DNA of 64,000 bases from AC-56 sp963798705 (GCA_963798705.1 CAWCTW010000003.1:620001-684000), one strand, 5' to 3'; shown: positions 54,733 to 64,000, counted from the first letter of the stretch. Notes: generated by a model not told the origin, from the letters alone. Numbers and translations are program-made.

Positions 54733-54815
54733 CTTTCAAGTCCGGCGGCTTCGAGGGCCCGGTTCCAAGTGGTGAAGGTTTGCATCCGGATCACCTTCCC
54801 GTCGCTGGGCGGTAA
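54733..54815 (-). pseudogene. C-terminal fragment of an MSRENVE-family NTF2 protein
   Basis: Minus-strand reading gives GKVIRMQTFTTWNRALEAAG then LESR, the signature end of the family. The rest of the gene is missing; at 54816 the sequence becomes a tyrosine-recombinase remnant on the same strand. Confidence 0.6.
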
Positions 54816-55090
54816 AGCCAGGCAGCTCGCTGGAGATCGAGTTCCGGCCGCTTCGTCGCCCGCATGGGTGCCAGTTGCCGAGGACCAAGACGCGATCGTC
54901 CCCGAGGTCGCGGACGTCAGCCCGAGGGATCGCCGCCGCTCGATCCAAGCCCGGAGCGGCGCGGATTCTCCGTCGATGGCGACGAGGCGATGGCGTCCCC
55001 TTGCCGTTCAAGACGCGCACGGTCCCTGAGTCGAGATCGACGTCGTGCGGACGCATCTGCCGACGACCGCCTGCTATCTGGATCACGTCT
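54816..55090 (-). pseudogene. tyrosine-recombinase (XerC-like) remnant
   Basis: The minus strand holds RPHDVDLDSGTVRVLNGKG and, after one missing base, RHRLVAIDGESAPLRAWIER and RRSLGLTSA. That is the beta-sheet and catalytic-Lys region of an XerC/D-type recombinase. The His-X-X-Arg and Tyr blocks are absent. It is distinct from the integrase remnant at 20610. Confidence 0.55.
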
Positions 55091-55282
55091 CGCCGCAGCA
55101 GGTGATCCGGGCGATGCGGGCGTCGGCTTGGAGGCTGAGCTCGTGACCAGCGTCTACCACGTCAACGGGGAATGGATCCCGACGGGGAAGCGAAGTGGAT
55201 CTGGAATGAGGCGGGGCAAAGCCCCTTCGCCCGCCCGACCGCATGATCCACCGTCCTTCGTTTAGCCCCAGGCGTCACCCGG

Positions 55283-55344
55283 CCTCGAAAACCGGAGGAT
55301 CCTGGAAGGAGGCTCAATCGCCGGAGACGGCGGTAGAGCTCGCC
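55283..55344. repeat. dispersed ~62-bp repeat, copy C
   Basis: Core CTCGAAAACCGGAGGATC, then GGCGGTAGA 35 bases after GGAGG; the middle GAGGCTCAATCGCCGGAGAC matches copy B. In the minus direction the frame reads YRRLRRLSLLPGSSGFRGRV. Confidence 0.6.
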
Positions 55345-55398
55345 TTGCAACCTCGAGGTCTTATCCCAAAGTCGAGTTGCGAGCCGGCCCGGAGTGCG

Positions 55399-55593
55399 TC
55401 AAGGGCGCTGGGGATCGCGAAACGGACCGGGCGTCGGCTGCCACTGATCAGGTTGATCCGGTTGCTCCGCCGTCCCCTCCTCGGATCGGTGGTGTCGCTT
55501 GCCAAGTCCGACGGCGATGCCGATGACAACGGCGCTACCACCGAGCAGCCAGCCGAGCGTTCCGACTGCGGCAACGGCAATCGCCCACAGCAC
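55399..55593 (-). CDS. small membrane protein (64 aa)
   Basis: MLWAIAVAAVGTLGWLLGGS then AVVIGIAVGLGKRHHRSEEG: two hydrophobic segments and a polar tail ending TPGPFRDPQRP. The frame could extend upstream (VFSLALLLIV) through one missing base. No function can be assigned. Confidence 0.45.
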   Translation of the reverse strand: MLWAIAVAAVGTLGWLLGGSAVVIGIAVGLGKRHHRSEEGTAEQPDQPDQWQPTPGPFRDPQRP

Positions 55594-55786
55594 GATCAGC
55601 AGGAGGGCGAGCGAAAAGACCGACGATCACGGGTTGAGCTTCCAGTCGAAGGCGCGCATCGGGTTCACAACGCAATCGTTATTGGGAGGAGCTACTCGGG
55701 CGGCGGTGCGGCTCGTCCGGTGCTGTGCGTGGACTAGTTCGCGGCAGAGTTGTCAGACGGATGCCCGGGGCGCGTCCCAGTAGATG

Positions 55787-56188
55787 TCATAGGTCCACGG
55801 AGCCGTCACACTTGAACTCGAAGGTCTGGGAGCGGAGGCGTGGCCCGTGCTTGAACTTCAGATGGGCCTTGCGGTACTGCAAGCGAGAGCCACACTTATG
55901 GATGCCACGTAGAGTGACGCGGCCCGGCTTTGTCCGATAGTGCCCGGCGCCGCAGCTAGGACGACAGGTGTTGTAGTGAACCCGCCCTCGTGCGCGTGTC
56001 CGATGCGCACCCCAGTGCCGCCAGTGCTTGGTATGTGTTATCCAGCGGGTGTAAACGTCTACTCGCCTGGGCTTAATCTGGGGCTCGCCTCCGTAGTTGC
56101 GCCAGTAGACAGTCTTGGCTTCGGCGCTGCCCACCGCCGCAAGCGAGAGCACCGTGAAAACGGTAATCGCGATGCTCAGCTGCTTCAT
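55787..56188 (-). CDS. secreted hypothetical protein (133 aa)
   Basis: The ATG at 56186-56188 gives a signal peptide (MKQLSIAITVFTVLSLAAVG, cleavage after SAEA) and a basic, Trp/His-rich mature part (KHWRHWGAHRTRARGRVHYN). Three Cys residues probably pair in CRPSCGAGH and HKCGSRLQ, with another in EFKCDGSVDL. Exported; function unknown. Confidence 0.6.
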   Translation of the reverse strand: MKQLSIAITVFTVLSLAAVGSAEAKTVYWRNYGGEPQIKPRRVDVYTRWITHTKHWRHWGAHRTRARGRVHYNTCRPSCGAGHYRTKPGRVTLRGIHKCGSRLQYRKAHLKFKHGPRLRSQTFEFKCDGSVDL

Positions 56189-56256
56189 TTCGGATTCTCT
56201 TCCCCGTCTCTTCGCCGGCACTGCACGCGGCTCCAGCGGTGTAACTCTAACCGAAG

Positions 56257-57267
56257 TTGGAGATCACAAACTGGTGCAAGTACGTCGTCGACTACGGCGT
56301 TCAGTTCGCCGATTACCCGAAGCTCGGCGACAGCGGGTTCTTCGCGATCATCGGCGTCAACGTCTTCGCCAACGGCGGCAACGGGGGCTACCTCCGCTCC
56401 GATCTGATGGCGATCTCAAAGCCTCCGGCGGGGAGGGGATGCCCGGCAGCATCAGGCTTTAAGTTCGACGACAGGACTCTCAGCTCCAGCGCCTTCACGC
56501 CGGTTCCGGCGAACGAGATCGACACCAACCCGAGCGGCTGGGCCGTAGCGATCTCAAACCGGCTGCCTTCGACCCAGCTACGGCTGTTCCAGGTGAACCA
56601 AAATGGGGCCACCGGCAACCCGGTGATTCACCGGAGCCCGACCAATGTCACGGTCCCCAGTTACACGTTCCCGCCAAACGCCCCCCAGGCGGGCTCGATC
56701 AACAGGATCGATACCGCCTTCGCGCAGAACACGCAGGCGGTGGGCGCGATCGACCCCGGACGCGGGCACAAGTTCGCGCTCTGGACGCAGCACACGGTCC
56801 GGGGCGGCGCTGGAGCCGCGGTGCGCTGGTATGAGATCGATCCGGTAGCGCACTCGGTGCTGCAGAAGGACACGGCGACAAGCCCGTCCCTGTTTCAGTT
56901 CAACGCTGCGATCTCCCCCAACCGCCAGGTCAACGGCGCGATAAGCACAGGCGGCGACGCGATGGTGATGAACTACAACACCTCCTCGACCACAACCAGA
57001 CCCGGGATCAGCATGGTGTCCAAGGTCGGCGGGAGCGCGCAGTCTGCTCCCCGCGTGGTCAGAAACTCGCCCGGCCAGCTCTCGGGCTTTGATTGCTCGA
57101 CCGTCCCCCAGACCGGCTCTTGCCGCTGGGGCGACTACGCCGCCGCGACCCCCGATCCATCGACCGCAAACCAGATCTGGCAGGTGAGCCAGTTCGCAGT
57201 CGGCCACGGGAGCGGCACTACCGGGCTCGCCACCTCGCGGACCTGGAACTTCGTCTCCAGGCCGTAG
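56257..57267 (+). pseudogene. 5'-truncated secreted protein
   Basis: An open frame of 336 residues with Asn/Gly/Ser/Thr-rich beta-strand repeats (FFAIIGVNVFANGGNGGYLR, RGHKFALWTQHTVRGGAGAA, CSTVPQTGSCRWGDYAAATP). It ends TWNFVSRP. There is no signal peptide, and the only start is a TTG with no ribosome-binding site, so the 5' end is missing. The composition is that of an exported propeller or adhesin-like protein. Confidence 0.5.
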
Positions 57268-57454
57268 GGAAACGCCGACGGTTCGAGCTAGCCGCGTTCG
57301 TCAATGGAGCCGGCTTCACCCGCTCCACCGCTGAAAGCGGAAGTACACCGAGCCATAACTCCTCTTGAGCCTGTCCCGGGGTGGACATAGCGTGGCCTGG
57401 AGCCTCCGTCGTTGACGCGATTTCGCTTTCTTCGTTACACGCAGGCGTCGCGGG

Positions 57455-57518
57455 CCTCGAAAACCGGAGGGGTCGAAAAATGAAGCTTCGATCTCAATAT
57501 GGCGGTAACCCCCGCCTC
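57455..57518. repeat. dispersed ~62-bp repeat, copy D
   Basis: Core CTCGAAAACCGGAGG, then GGCGGTAACCCCCGCC 35 bases after GGAGG; the middle GAAGCTTCGATCT matches copy A. It lies in the 460-bp gap 57268-57728, in which no gene is recognised. Confidence 0.6.
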
Positions 57519-57728
57519 GCGTCGCTTGGGCCGGAGATTCAGCCTTGTCTTCGATCGACTGGCGCATCGGCGACCGCAGCGGAGTCAATACTTGTCCAGA
57601 GACGCTTTGCGGTGCTACGGGCAACTCGGCGAAGAGCGAACTACCGCCACAAACGCGCGTTGCCGCATTGCGTCCTTCGCCAGCATGTACCTCGTCGGGT
57701 CCTTCCCGGTTGAGATCCGGAGATCGAG

Positions 57729-57964
57729 ATGCTTGTCGACCGAATAGAGAGGATGCTCGCGAAGGACGCGCGCCCGAGGAAATCATTCGCGCTCTGCGGG
57801 CAGAGGGCGAGCACTCAGACACCGAAATACGCATTGCGCTGAGGGAAGCTCAATCGATCGACGCCGATCTCGACGAACTGGAGGAACTGTTCGAGGAGGA
57901 GGAAGAGCGACACGCTTCCGACGAGACGAGACCCTCCATCGAAGAGCAACGGCGCGGGGATTGA
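57729..57964 (+). CDS. small acidic helical protein, one frameshift (78 aa corrected)
   Basis: ATG with GGAG upstream: MLVDRIERMLAKDAR, then after one missing base near 57775 EEIIRALRAEGEHSDTEIRI, ALREAQSIDADLDELEELFE and an acidic tail ending EEQRRGD. It is probably a coiled-coil or helical-bundle protein. No family recognised. Confidence 0.5.
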
Positions 57965-58421
57965 GAGGCTCGTCGTCCCCTGAGGGCGGCCGGCAGAGAG
58001 TGTCCCACCGGTCGCGTGATCGGGATCCTTTGCGTTCGCGGATGGCGAAGGCCATCCGGATGGCCGGATTCACGTGCAGCGGGCGCCGATCCCAAGCCTA
58101 GATGGCTTCGCCGGCAGTCGCAAAGTTCTCACGCGAGATCGCATTGCACTATGTCCGCCTGGCGCGAGAGAGGTAGTTAGTGGGCGAACCTCATCGCCGC
58201 CGGACCACGGGAGCGGCCTTCCGGTTCCCAAGGTCCCGTACTTCAACGACCTCGATGCGCAGTCGGGGAATACGTCGAATCAGCTGTCCCACCAGCGGCG
58301 AACGTCGGTCTCGTCCCCGTACCCTCGGAAAGACCCGCACCCGCTTCCGTAGTTCGGGCGGATGCGAAGCGCGCCGGGGCGTCGTACCTTCGCCTGGCAA
58401 CCGCGCGACAGGAGGTGCGAG
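57965..58421. other. intergenic, no gene recognised
   Basis: About 450 bp before the exported hydrolase. Frames on both strands are short and lack recognisable motifs. The only clear element is the AGGAGG site at 58410-58415 for the next gene. Confidence 0.4.
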
Positions 58422-59992
58422 ATGGAAACGACCGCGACACCGATCACGCGCAGGCGCCTGCTCGAAGCGGGCTTTGCGACCGCCGCCGCCGGCGCGCTCG
58501 TGCGCTCACCCGCCTCGGTGCTGGCCGGACCGGGGTTGCGAACCCGGCCGGGCACCGGGGCAGCGTGGAAGATCGATCCGCGTGAGTTTCCCTCGGCACA
58601 CCGCTTGAAGACCTGGCAGCGGCAGCTCGATGAGCTTGGACTGCGGGCAACCGGCACTCGCGTCCACGAGCACTACATCGACACCCTGCATGAACGGCTC
58701 GAGCGCGCGGGGGTCCGGCACGTGCACACCGACGCGGTCCCGTTCAAGCGCTGGACCACGCATGACCGGAAGCTGGAGATCGTCGGCGGCTCGAGCCCGG
58801 ACCCGTGAAGACGGCCTCCTACATCCCCTACACGGGGCATACGCCGACCGCGGGCGTTTCGGGACCACTCGTCGTACTCGACCCGAACAACCCGCCGGGC
58901 CAAGGCTCCCTGAAAGGCAAGATCGCAATCTTCGACATTCCCAACGTGACCCTGCCCTGGAGCTATTTCCTGGCGATCGGCTACGCGGGCAAGACCTATG
59001 ACCCGCGAGGGATCTTCAGCGACCCCAACGGCGTCTACTCGCGCTCCTGGCTCGGGATCGAGGGAATCATCGATCTGCTCGAGCAGGCCGGTCGCGCCCA
59101 GGCGCGCGGCGTGATCGGCGTGCTCGATCTGCCCGCCGACGCGGCGCACGGCGCCTATTACCCCTACGACGGAACGATCCGCGACGTGCCGGGGGTCTAC
59201 GTCGATCGCAAGGTCGGCGCCCGTCTGAAGCAGCTCGCGCGCTCCGGTGCCACGGCAAGGCTCACCGTGCCGTCGAGGATCGTGAAGACCAAGTCGCGGA
59301 ACCTGATCGGCTTCATCCCCGGCGCCTCGAGGGAGCTGATGATCCTCCATTCACATACCGATGGCCCGAACGGGGTAGAGGACAACGGGCCCGACTCGAT
59401 CGTCGCCGCCTGCCGCTACCTGGCCGCGAGGCGTCGCTCCAGGCTGCCGCGGACGATCCTCGTCCTGCTAACCACCGGCCACTTCATCGGCGCCAAGGGG
59501 GTCCAGTCGTTTGTCAACCGGCACGGGGACGACCTGCTCCGCCGCACCGCCGCGGCGGTGACCGTCGAGCACCTCGGCGCCGAGGAGTGGAATCCGGGGC
59601 CGGACGGCCACTCCCATCTGACCGGCAATCACGAGCCGGGGACGTTCTTCACGCCCGAGAGCAGCGCCCTCGTCAATCATTCCTTCCGGGCGCTGAAGCG
59701 CGCCAACGACGCGCCCTCGAGCGTCCTTCGCCCCTACGTGCCCGCGCCGGGAAGCCCCGACGGCCACGGCTGGCCGGCGGAGGGAACCGGGCTTTGGACG
59801 CAGGGCGCCCTGCCGACGACCAACTACATCACCGGCCCCACCTACCTCCTCAACTGGGGCATCCCGACGACCGACAAGTACAACGCGAGGCTCGCCCGTC
59901 GCGAGGCGATCGCGTTTACCGAGCTGCTGCTGCGGCTCTCCACGGTTCCGAGGAGCCAGCTACGGACGCTGGACCTGCTGTCGGCCTCCTAG
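58422..59992 (+). CDS. Tat-exported M28/PA-type peptidase-like hydrolase, one frameshift
   Basis: The ATG follows AGGAGG. A Tat-like signal (ITRRRLLEAGFATAAAGALV) comes first. One missing base near 58799 separates the first 125 residues from the rest (TASYIPYTGHTPTAGVSGPL). A PA-like insert lies near RAQARGVIGVLDLP, and the zinc-site region includes LMILHSHTDGPNGVEDNGPD, matching the H...D layout of M28 peptidases. AAAVTVEHLGAEEWNPGPDG probably carries further ligands. The corrected length is about 523 residues. Substrates are probably extracellular peptides. Confidence 0.72.
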
Positions 59993-59999
59993 ACGCATA

Positions 60000-62694
60000 A
60001 TGCGGAGCGAGGGTGCGAGCGGCGGTGGCGTCCTCTGGGTGCTGTGCAGGGTCGCCCCGGTCTCGTTCTTCGCCAGTGTCGCCCTGCTCGCCTCGCCCGC
60101 ATCGGCACAGGAACCGCCCGCGCCATTGTCAGCAGTGCACCGTCACGCGGACGTCCGTTCCACATACGGCAGCGGCGCGTTCGGTCGCTGGACGGTGGAC
60201 CGCTTCGGCCTGCCGTCCTACCGCTATTCGGTCGACGAGCAGGCGGTGCCCTGGGCGCAACAGCGGGAGCTGAACGGCGACACCGCGGCCCAGCATGAGC
60301 TCGGTAACGACCACATCGTCGCCGCCGCCTACAACCACGGCTATACCCAGCTCTGGAGCCAGGACCGGTTGGCGCAGTGGGCGAACCTCTACGAGCCGTC
60401 CAGGCGCCACTACGCCGGCGGCTACGGCTACCTCAACGTCAACGGCAAGGTTCTCAGCACCCTGTACCTCGACCGGTCCGCCGGGCACGGCCATCCAGCG
60501 CCGCTTCGGAGTCGGCTACTACGACCGTCGCCTGCGAGCCGACGGGCATCGACGTCCACGAGGACGTCTATGCGCCGTTCGGCGACGACCCCCTGTTGCT
60601 CCATGACGTCACGATCCGCAACGCGAGCCGGCGCACGAAGCGAGTGTCGTGGTTCGAGTACTGGGACGTGAATCCGTACAACCAGTTCGACAAGGAGTAC
60701 CGTGGCCTCGCCTCGCCGACCTGGAATCGGGCCAGACGGACACTGAGCGTGGCTCAGGCCTCTGGCGAGCATGGCGATACGCGTCCGTTGAGCATCTTCG
60801 CGGCGGCCCTCCGGGGCCCGGTCCACGGATTCGAGACCTCCTCCTCGAGGTTCTTCGGCGATGGAACGCGGGGGGCCCCGGCCGAGGTGGCGGCCGACCG
60901 CATCAGCGGCACGATCGCGCCCCCGGCGGCGACCGGAGCGGGTGGCAAGACGTTGTTCGCCCTGCGCGCCCCCCTCCGGCTACGGCCGGGGCAATCGGTG
61001 ACGCTGCGCTACGCGTACGGCATGGCGCATCGGAGTCAGATCGGTCACCTGGTCCACAAGTACCAGCGAGTCCACGACCCATTCGGGGCCAGCGAGCGTC
61101 GATGGTCGGCGTGGGTGCCCCACGCCAGCTTCGGACCGGGCAGGGCCTGGGTGGCGCGGGAGCTCGAGTGGGACGCCTACCAGCTGCGCGCCGCCTCAGT
61201 GTACGAGGAGGCCTGCGGCCACCATACGATCACCCAGGGCGGTTACTACCAGTACTCGAGCGGTGCCAATCTGGGCTCGCGGAGCTGGCTTCACTACCTG
61301 CTTCCGATGGTCTACGCGGACCCGGCGATGGCGCGCGAGATCCTGCGCTACACGATCTCTCTCCAGTCGCAAGCCACGGGCGAGATCCCGTACGGCACCG
61401 CGCCCCGCTGCAAGCTCTTCAACAGCTTCGGGACCTCCGACGACCTCGATTTCTGGCTTTTGCTCGCGGCGGCCGAGTACGGCCTAGGTTCGCGCGACGT
61501 CTCGTTCTTCTCCGAGCGACTCCCCTTCTACGACACCGGGAAGCGGGTGAGCGTTTGGAGGCACCTCAAGGTCGCGTTTCGCGCATCAGGAGTCCCTGCG
61601 CGGTCCGCACGGCGGCTACCTGGCGGGCACGAACGGCGACTGGTCCGACTTCTCGGCGATCTTCCTGAACATGCGCGAGTCGATGCTGGTCACCGACCAG
61701 CTCGCGTATGCTTACCCGCTCCTCGCCAAGCTCGCCGATCTGCGCGGGGATCGAGCCTTCGCCAGCAAGCTGCGGGCGCGGGCCTCGGCGGTGCGGGGCG
61801 TCGCTCGGCGGCGAGTGGACCGGTCTCGGGTGGTACTCCCGTGGATATTCGAACTCAGGCCTCCAGATCGGTCGTGGAGCGATCTTCGGCGAGCCGCAGC
61901 CGTGGGCGATCCTCGCCGGGGTCCCGAACGCTAGCCAGGCAACCAGACTGGTCGCCAACATCCGCCGCTTCCTTACGGGAGTCGGCGCGCCCGCGGTGGT
62001 CAACGGTCCGGCGCGGATCGGCTCGGCGCAATCCCCGGCCCTGCGCGACCCCGATGTGGCCGAGCCCCCCACGAATGCGCACGCCTTCGATGGAGCGTCC
62101 CAGTATGTGGGCGGCGTCTGGTACGACGTCAACGGCTGGCTGACCTGGGCGCTGGCCAATCTTCAGGGGACGGTTCCCCACGCGGCGCGCTACGCGTGGA
62201 GCGAATACACCCGCAACACGCTGGCCGCGCATGCCACCGCATTCCCACGGCATTGGGACGGGACGATCTCGGTCGACGACGCCTGCAACGCCTTCTACGC
62301 GAGCCAGCCCGCGAAGTGCGGCATCGGCCTCTACAGCGACTACGAGGGCCAGATCACCGAACAGCCGACCTGGATGGTGATGAACGCGATCAACCTCGCT
62401 GGTGTCACCCCCACCGAGCACGGCTATCGCATCGTTTCCCACCTGCGGTCGTTCACGCTGCGGATGCCGCGCATCGGCGTGGCACACGAGCGCCGGCTGC
62501 TGAGGGGCTACGTGCGTACACAGGGGCGGGGGCGACTGGTCCTGCGTGTGGGCGACGTCCCGCGTTGGGCCAGTAACGTCACAACCTGGGTCGACGGACA
62601 CGCCGTCGACCACCACAGGTCGCACGGTCTGATCGTGTTCTCGCTCGTCGCTCATCATGGCCGCGCGGCGGACTGGGCGATTACCTGGAGCTAG
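60000..62694 (+). CDS. secreted GH94-like (cellobiose-phosphorylase-type) protein, about four frameshifts
   Basis: A signal peptide (FFASVALLASPASAQ) is followed by an N-terminal beta-sandwich (GSGAFGRWTVDRFGLPSYRY, ELGNDHIVAAAYNHGYTQLW) and the phrase HEDVYAPFGDDPLLLHDVTI, typical of GH94 and GH36-clan phosphorylases. The (alpha/alpha)6 barrel follows (ATGEIPYGTAPRCKLF, FGTSDDLDFWLLLAAAEYGL, NGDWSDFSAIFLNMRESMLV). Frame changes at about 60475, 61590, 61700 and 61800 are single-base indels. The corrected size is about 897 residues. Unlike ordinary GH94 enzymes it is exported. It starts eight bases after the peptidase stop. Confidence 0.72.
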
Positions 62695-63002
62695 TCGAGA
62701 TGTTGGGACGGGCGCTCTTACCCCTCCTCCTCGCCTCCACAGCCTCGAACACTGCGACCTGTGAGCCAGCCGCCCACAGTCGAGCTAGTGCCGCCTCTTG
62801 GACGTGAAGCTCTTTCCAAAATATTGCGACCGACCCATCTCGTCGCCGCCGATCAGAGGGTCTTCCACGACCCGGCCCAGCCGTCATCGGTGACCCTGTC
62901 GGTCCTTTAGTAGCAGCGGGCTTGACGGACGTTTCACCGTCGGACGACGGCATCTCGCTCGATTCGAGATCAGGGCTCCGACTCTCGTGCAGGTCGGTCC
63001 TC
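62695..63002. other. intergenic, no gene recognised
   Basis: The 307-bp gap after the GH94-like gene holds a minus-strand segment (ELHVQEAALARLWAAGSQVA) that looks protein-like but is too short and lacks a start. No RNA gene or strong hairpin was seen. Confidence 0.35.
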
Positions 63003-63248
63003 TCAAGCCGACCCGCTCGCATAGAGGGTCGATCGGTCGATGTCCGCGACCGACGTGGTGCCGGTGAGGGCGAGAGCCACGTCGATGTCCGCCTTGACGA
63101 CCTCAAGCATATGGCGCACGCGCGCCTCGCCCCGCCCCGCGACCGCCCATGTCCAAGCGCTTCCCATCAGACGAACCGGCAGATCGAGCTGCTTCAAACG
63201 TCGCGGCCGGGCGGCCGCTCGCTCGGAATGGCGTCTGATCGCCGCCAC
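63003..63248 (-). pseudogene. C-terminal fragment of an FMN-dependent alpha-hydroxy-acid oxidase
   Basis: The minus frame reads GSAWTWAVAGRGEARVRHML, EVVKADIDVALALTGTTSVA and DIDRSTLYASGSA. That is the characteristic last helix pair of the lactate/glycolate oxidase family. The FMN-binding core is missing; upstream sequence (63249-63415) is not related. It is a remnant and would not be functional. Confidence 0.6.
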
Positions 63249-63415
63249 TCACAACCTCCTGAAGCTCCACCGACACACCAACTGGCCGCGGCACAGCCTG
63301 ACCCGGGGTCGAAAGCCCCTGCCGTTTTCAGACAGACCGTTTCACGGGCGCCCGACCCCCTCCCGCCGGCCTTTGCGCGACACCCTCGCATGAAAGCGGA
63401 AATGGTGCGCCATAG

Positions 63416-64000
63416 CTAGGTCGGACGCGTGGACCGCTGTTCCCGAACGTGCTCCGCAAAGAAGGCGAGCATCCGCCGCCAGCCGTTCTCGGCGGCCTCC
63501 TGTTCATAGCCGACGGCCAGCGGCGACGGCACGCGGGCGAGCCACCCCTGCCAGCCCTCGACCTTGGAGAAGAAGGAGTGCCCGGCCCCGTCGTAGGTTT
63601 TGACGTCGTGGGGAACGCCGAGCGTGCTCAGGTGGCGTTTGAGTCGCTCGGCCGCGGCGCGGCCAACCACGCGGTCCTTGGCCCCGTAGCTCGCGACCAC
63701 CGGGCACACGCCGTCGAGCTGCGAGCGCTCTCTGGGAACGACCCCATAGTTGACGGCGGCAGCCGAGAAGCCCGGCCGCGTCGCAGCAATCAGGGCGAAG
63801 CCGCCGCCCTGGCAGAAGCCGGCGACGGCGAGACGCTGCGCAGATACCTCCGTCCTCACGCTGAGCGCCTCGCGCGCGGCGTGGATGTCCGCGACCTCCG
63901 TTGAGAGGTCGCCCCTGACCATGTCGACCAGCACACGACTGAGGCATGTCAGGCGCGTCCCGTGCGAGTACAGGTCCGGGGCGAGCGCGGCGTAGCCCTC
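63416..64000 (-). CDS. dienelactone hydrolase-family protein (partial, N-terminus outside the window)
   Basis: The frame is open to the window edge (194 residues here). The nucleophile elbow is VAGFCQGGGFALIA with Cys as nucleophile, the acid is SYGAKDRVVGR and the His is in YDGAGHSFF, so the Cys-Asp-His triad of dienelactone hydrolases is complete. An N-terminal strand is seen in GYAALAPDLYSHGT. It probably hydrolyses lactone or ester bonds; the exact substrate is unknown. Confidence 0.87.
   Translation of the reverse strand, partial: EGYAALAPDLYSHGTRLTCLSRVLVDMVRGDLSTEVADIHAAREALSVRTEVSAQRLAVAGFCQGGGFALIAATRPGFSAAAVNYGVVPRERSQLDGVCPVVASYGAKDRVVGRAAAERLKRHLSTLGVPHDVKTYDGAGHSFFSKVEGWQGWLARVPSPLAVGYEQEAAENGWRRMLAFFAEHVREQRSTRPT

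Noticed and set aside
45276..57480. tRNA-Ser(CGA) anticodon-arm resemblance of CCGG...CTCGAAAACCGG in the dispersed repeats
   Set aside because: The stem and CGA loop look right in copies C and D, but no T-arm, acceptor or D-arm follows, copy A loses the pairing, and conservation extends beyond it. Treated as part of the dispersed repeat.
1..64000. CRISPR array
   Set aside because: No run of regularly spaced 24-40 bp repeats with unique spacers was seen on either strand; the repeats found are dispersed or IS ends.

Overview
The window is very GC-rich DNA (roughly two-thirds G+C by eye) with frequent GTG starts and dense coding on both strands. The gene content points to a soil actinobacterium of the class Thermoleophilia (Solirubrobacterales or Gaiellales type). 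Indicators are an expanded family of NTF2-like proteins that start with MSRENVE, DUF1918, DUF2254, DUF2867 and DUF5661 proteins, and long uncharacterised secreted proteins. The lineage is an inference, because no rRNA gene is present.

Region 1 (1-20.3 kb) is ordinary chromosome. It holds a heterodimeric ABC exporter, an EamA exporter, a TreT-like glycosyltransferase, a 5'-3' exonuclease, a YbhN-type membrane protein and a MarR regulator divergent from a DHA2-type MFS pump. It also holds a cysteine-less DksA/TraR-like protein, a frameshifted DUF2254 protein, a ClC channel, a second MFS transporter, an alpha/beta-hydrolase fused to a LuxR helix-turn-helix, a PlsC-type acyltransferase, an SCP2-hydrolase fusion and a membrane-anchored universal-stress-like protein.

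Region 2 (20.6-27.7 kb) is a decayed integrative element. A broken tyrosine integrase lies beside the 3' half of a tRNA(CAU). It is followed by a large serine recombinase, a winged-helix regulator, a divergent HUH-motif replication-initiator-like protein, small unknown genes and a second, resolvase-size serine recombinase.

Region 3 (28-45.5 kb) is an insertion-sequence graveyard. There are two inverted copies of one IS481-family element, a truncated second IS481-type element, two IS982-family elements, an IS110 remnant and an intact IS256-family element. IS insertions cut an operon with a cytochrome b tail and a downstream membrane protein; the membrane-protein gene is split twice but can be stitched together exactly. 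A PQQ-type beta-propeller protein and a GT39-like membrane protein survive between the IS481 copies.

Region 4 (45.3-57.7 kb) is rich in paralogues. Six NTF2-like genes and a seventh fragment sit in short tandem operons with a shared upstream box. There are duplicated and truncated DUF1918 and other genes, an IS110-type transposase, recombinase debris, a four-copy ~62-bp dispersed repeat and several secreted proteins. Region 5 (58.4-64 kb) encodes a Tat-exported M28/PA-type hydrolase, a secreted GH94-like protein, a fragment of an alpha-hydroxy-acid oxidase and a partial dienelactone hydrolase.

A striking overall feature is that many otherwise convincing genes are broken by single-base indels, mostly one missing base. 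This looks more like consensus error in the assembly than biological decay, so many entries called broken here may be intact in the organism.
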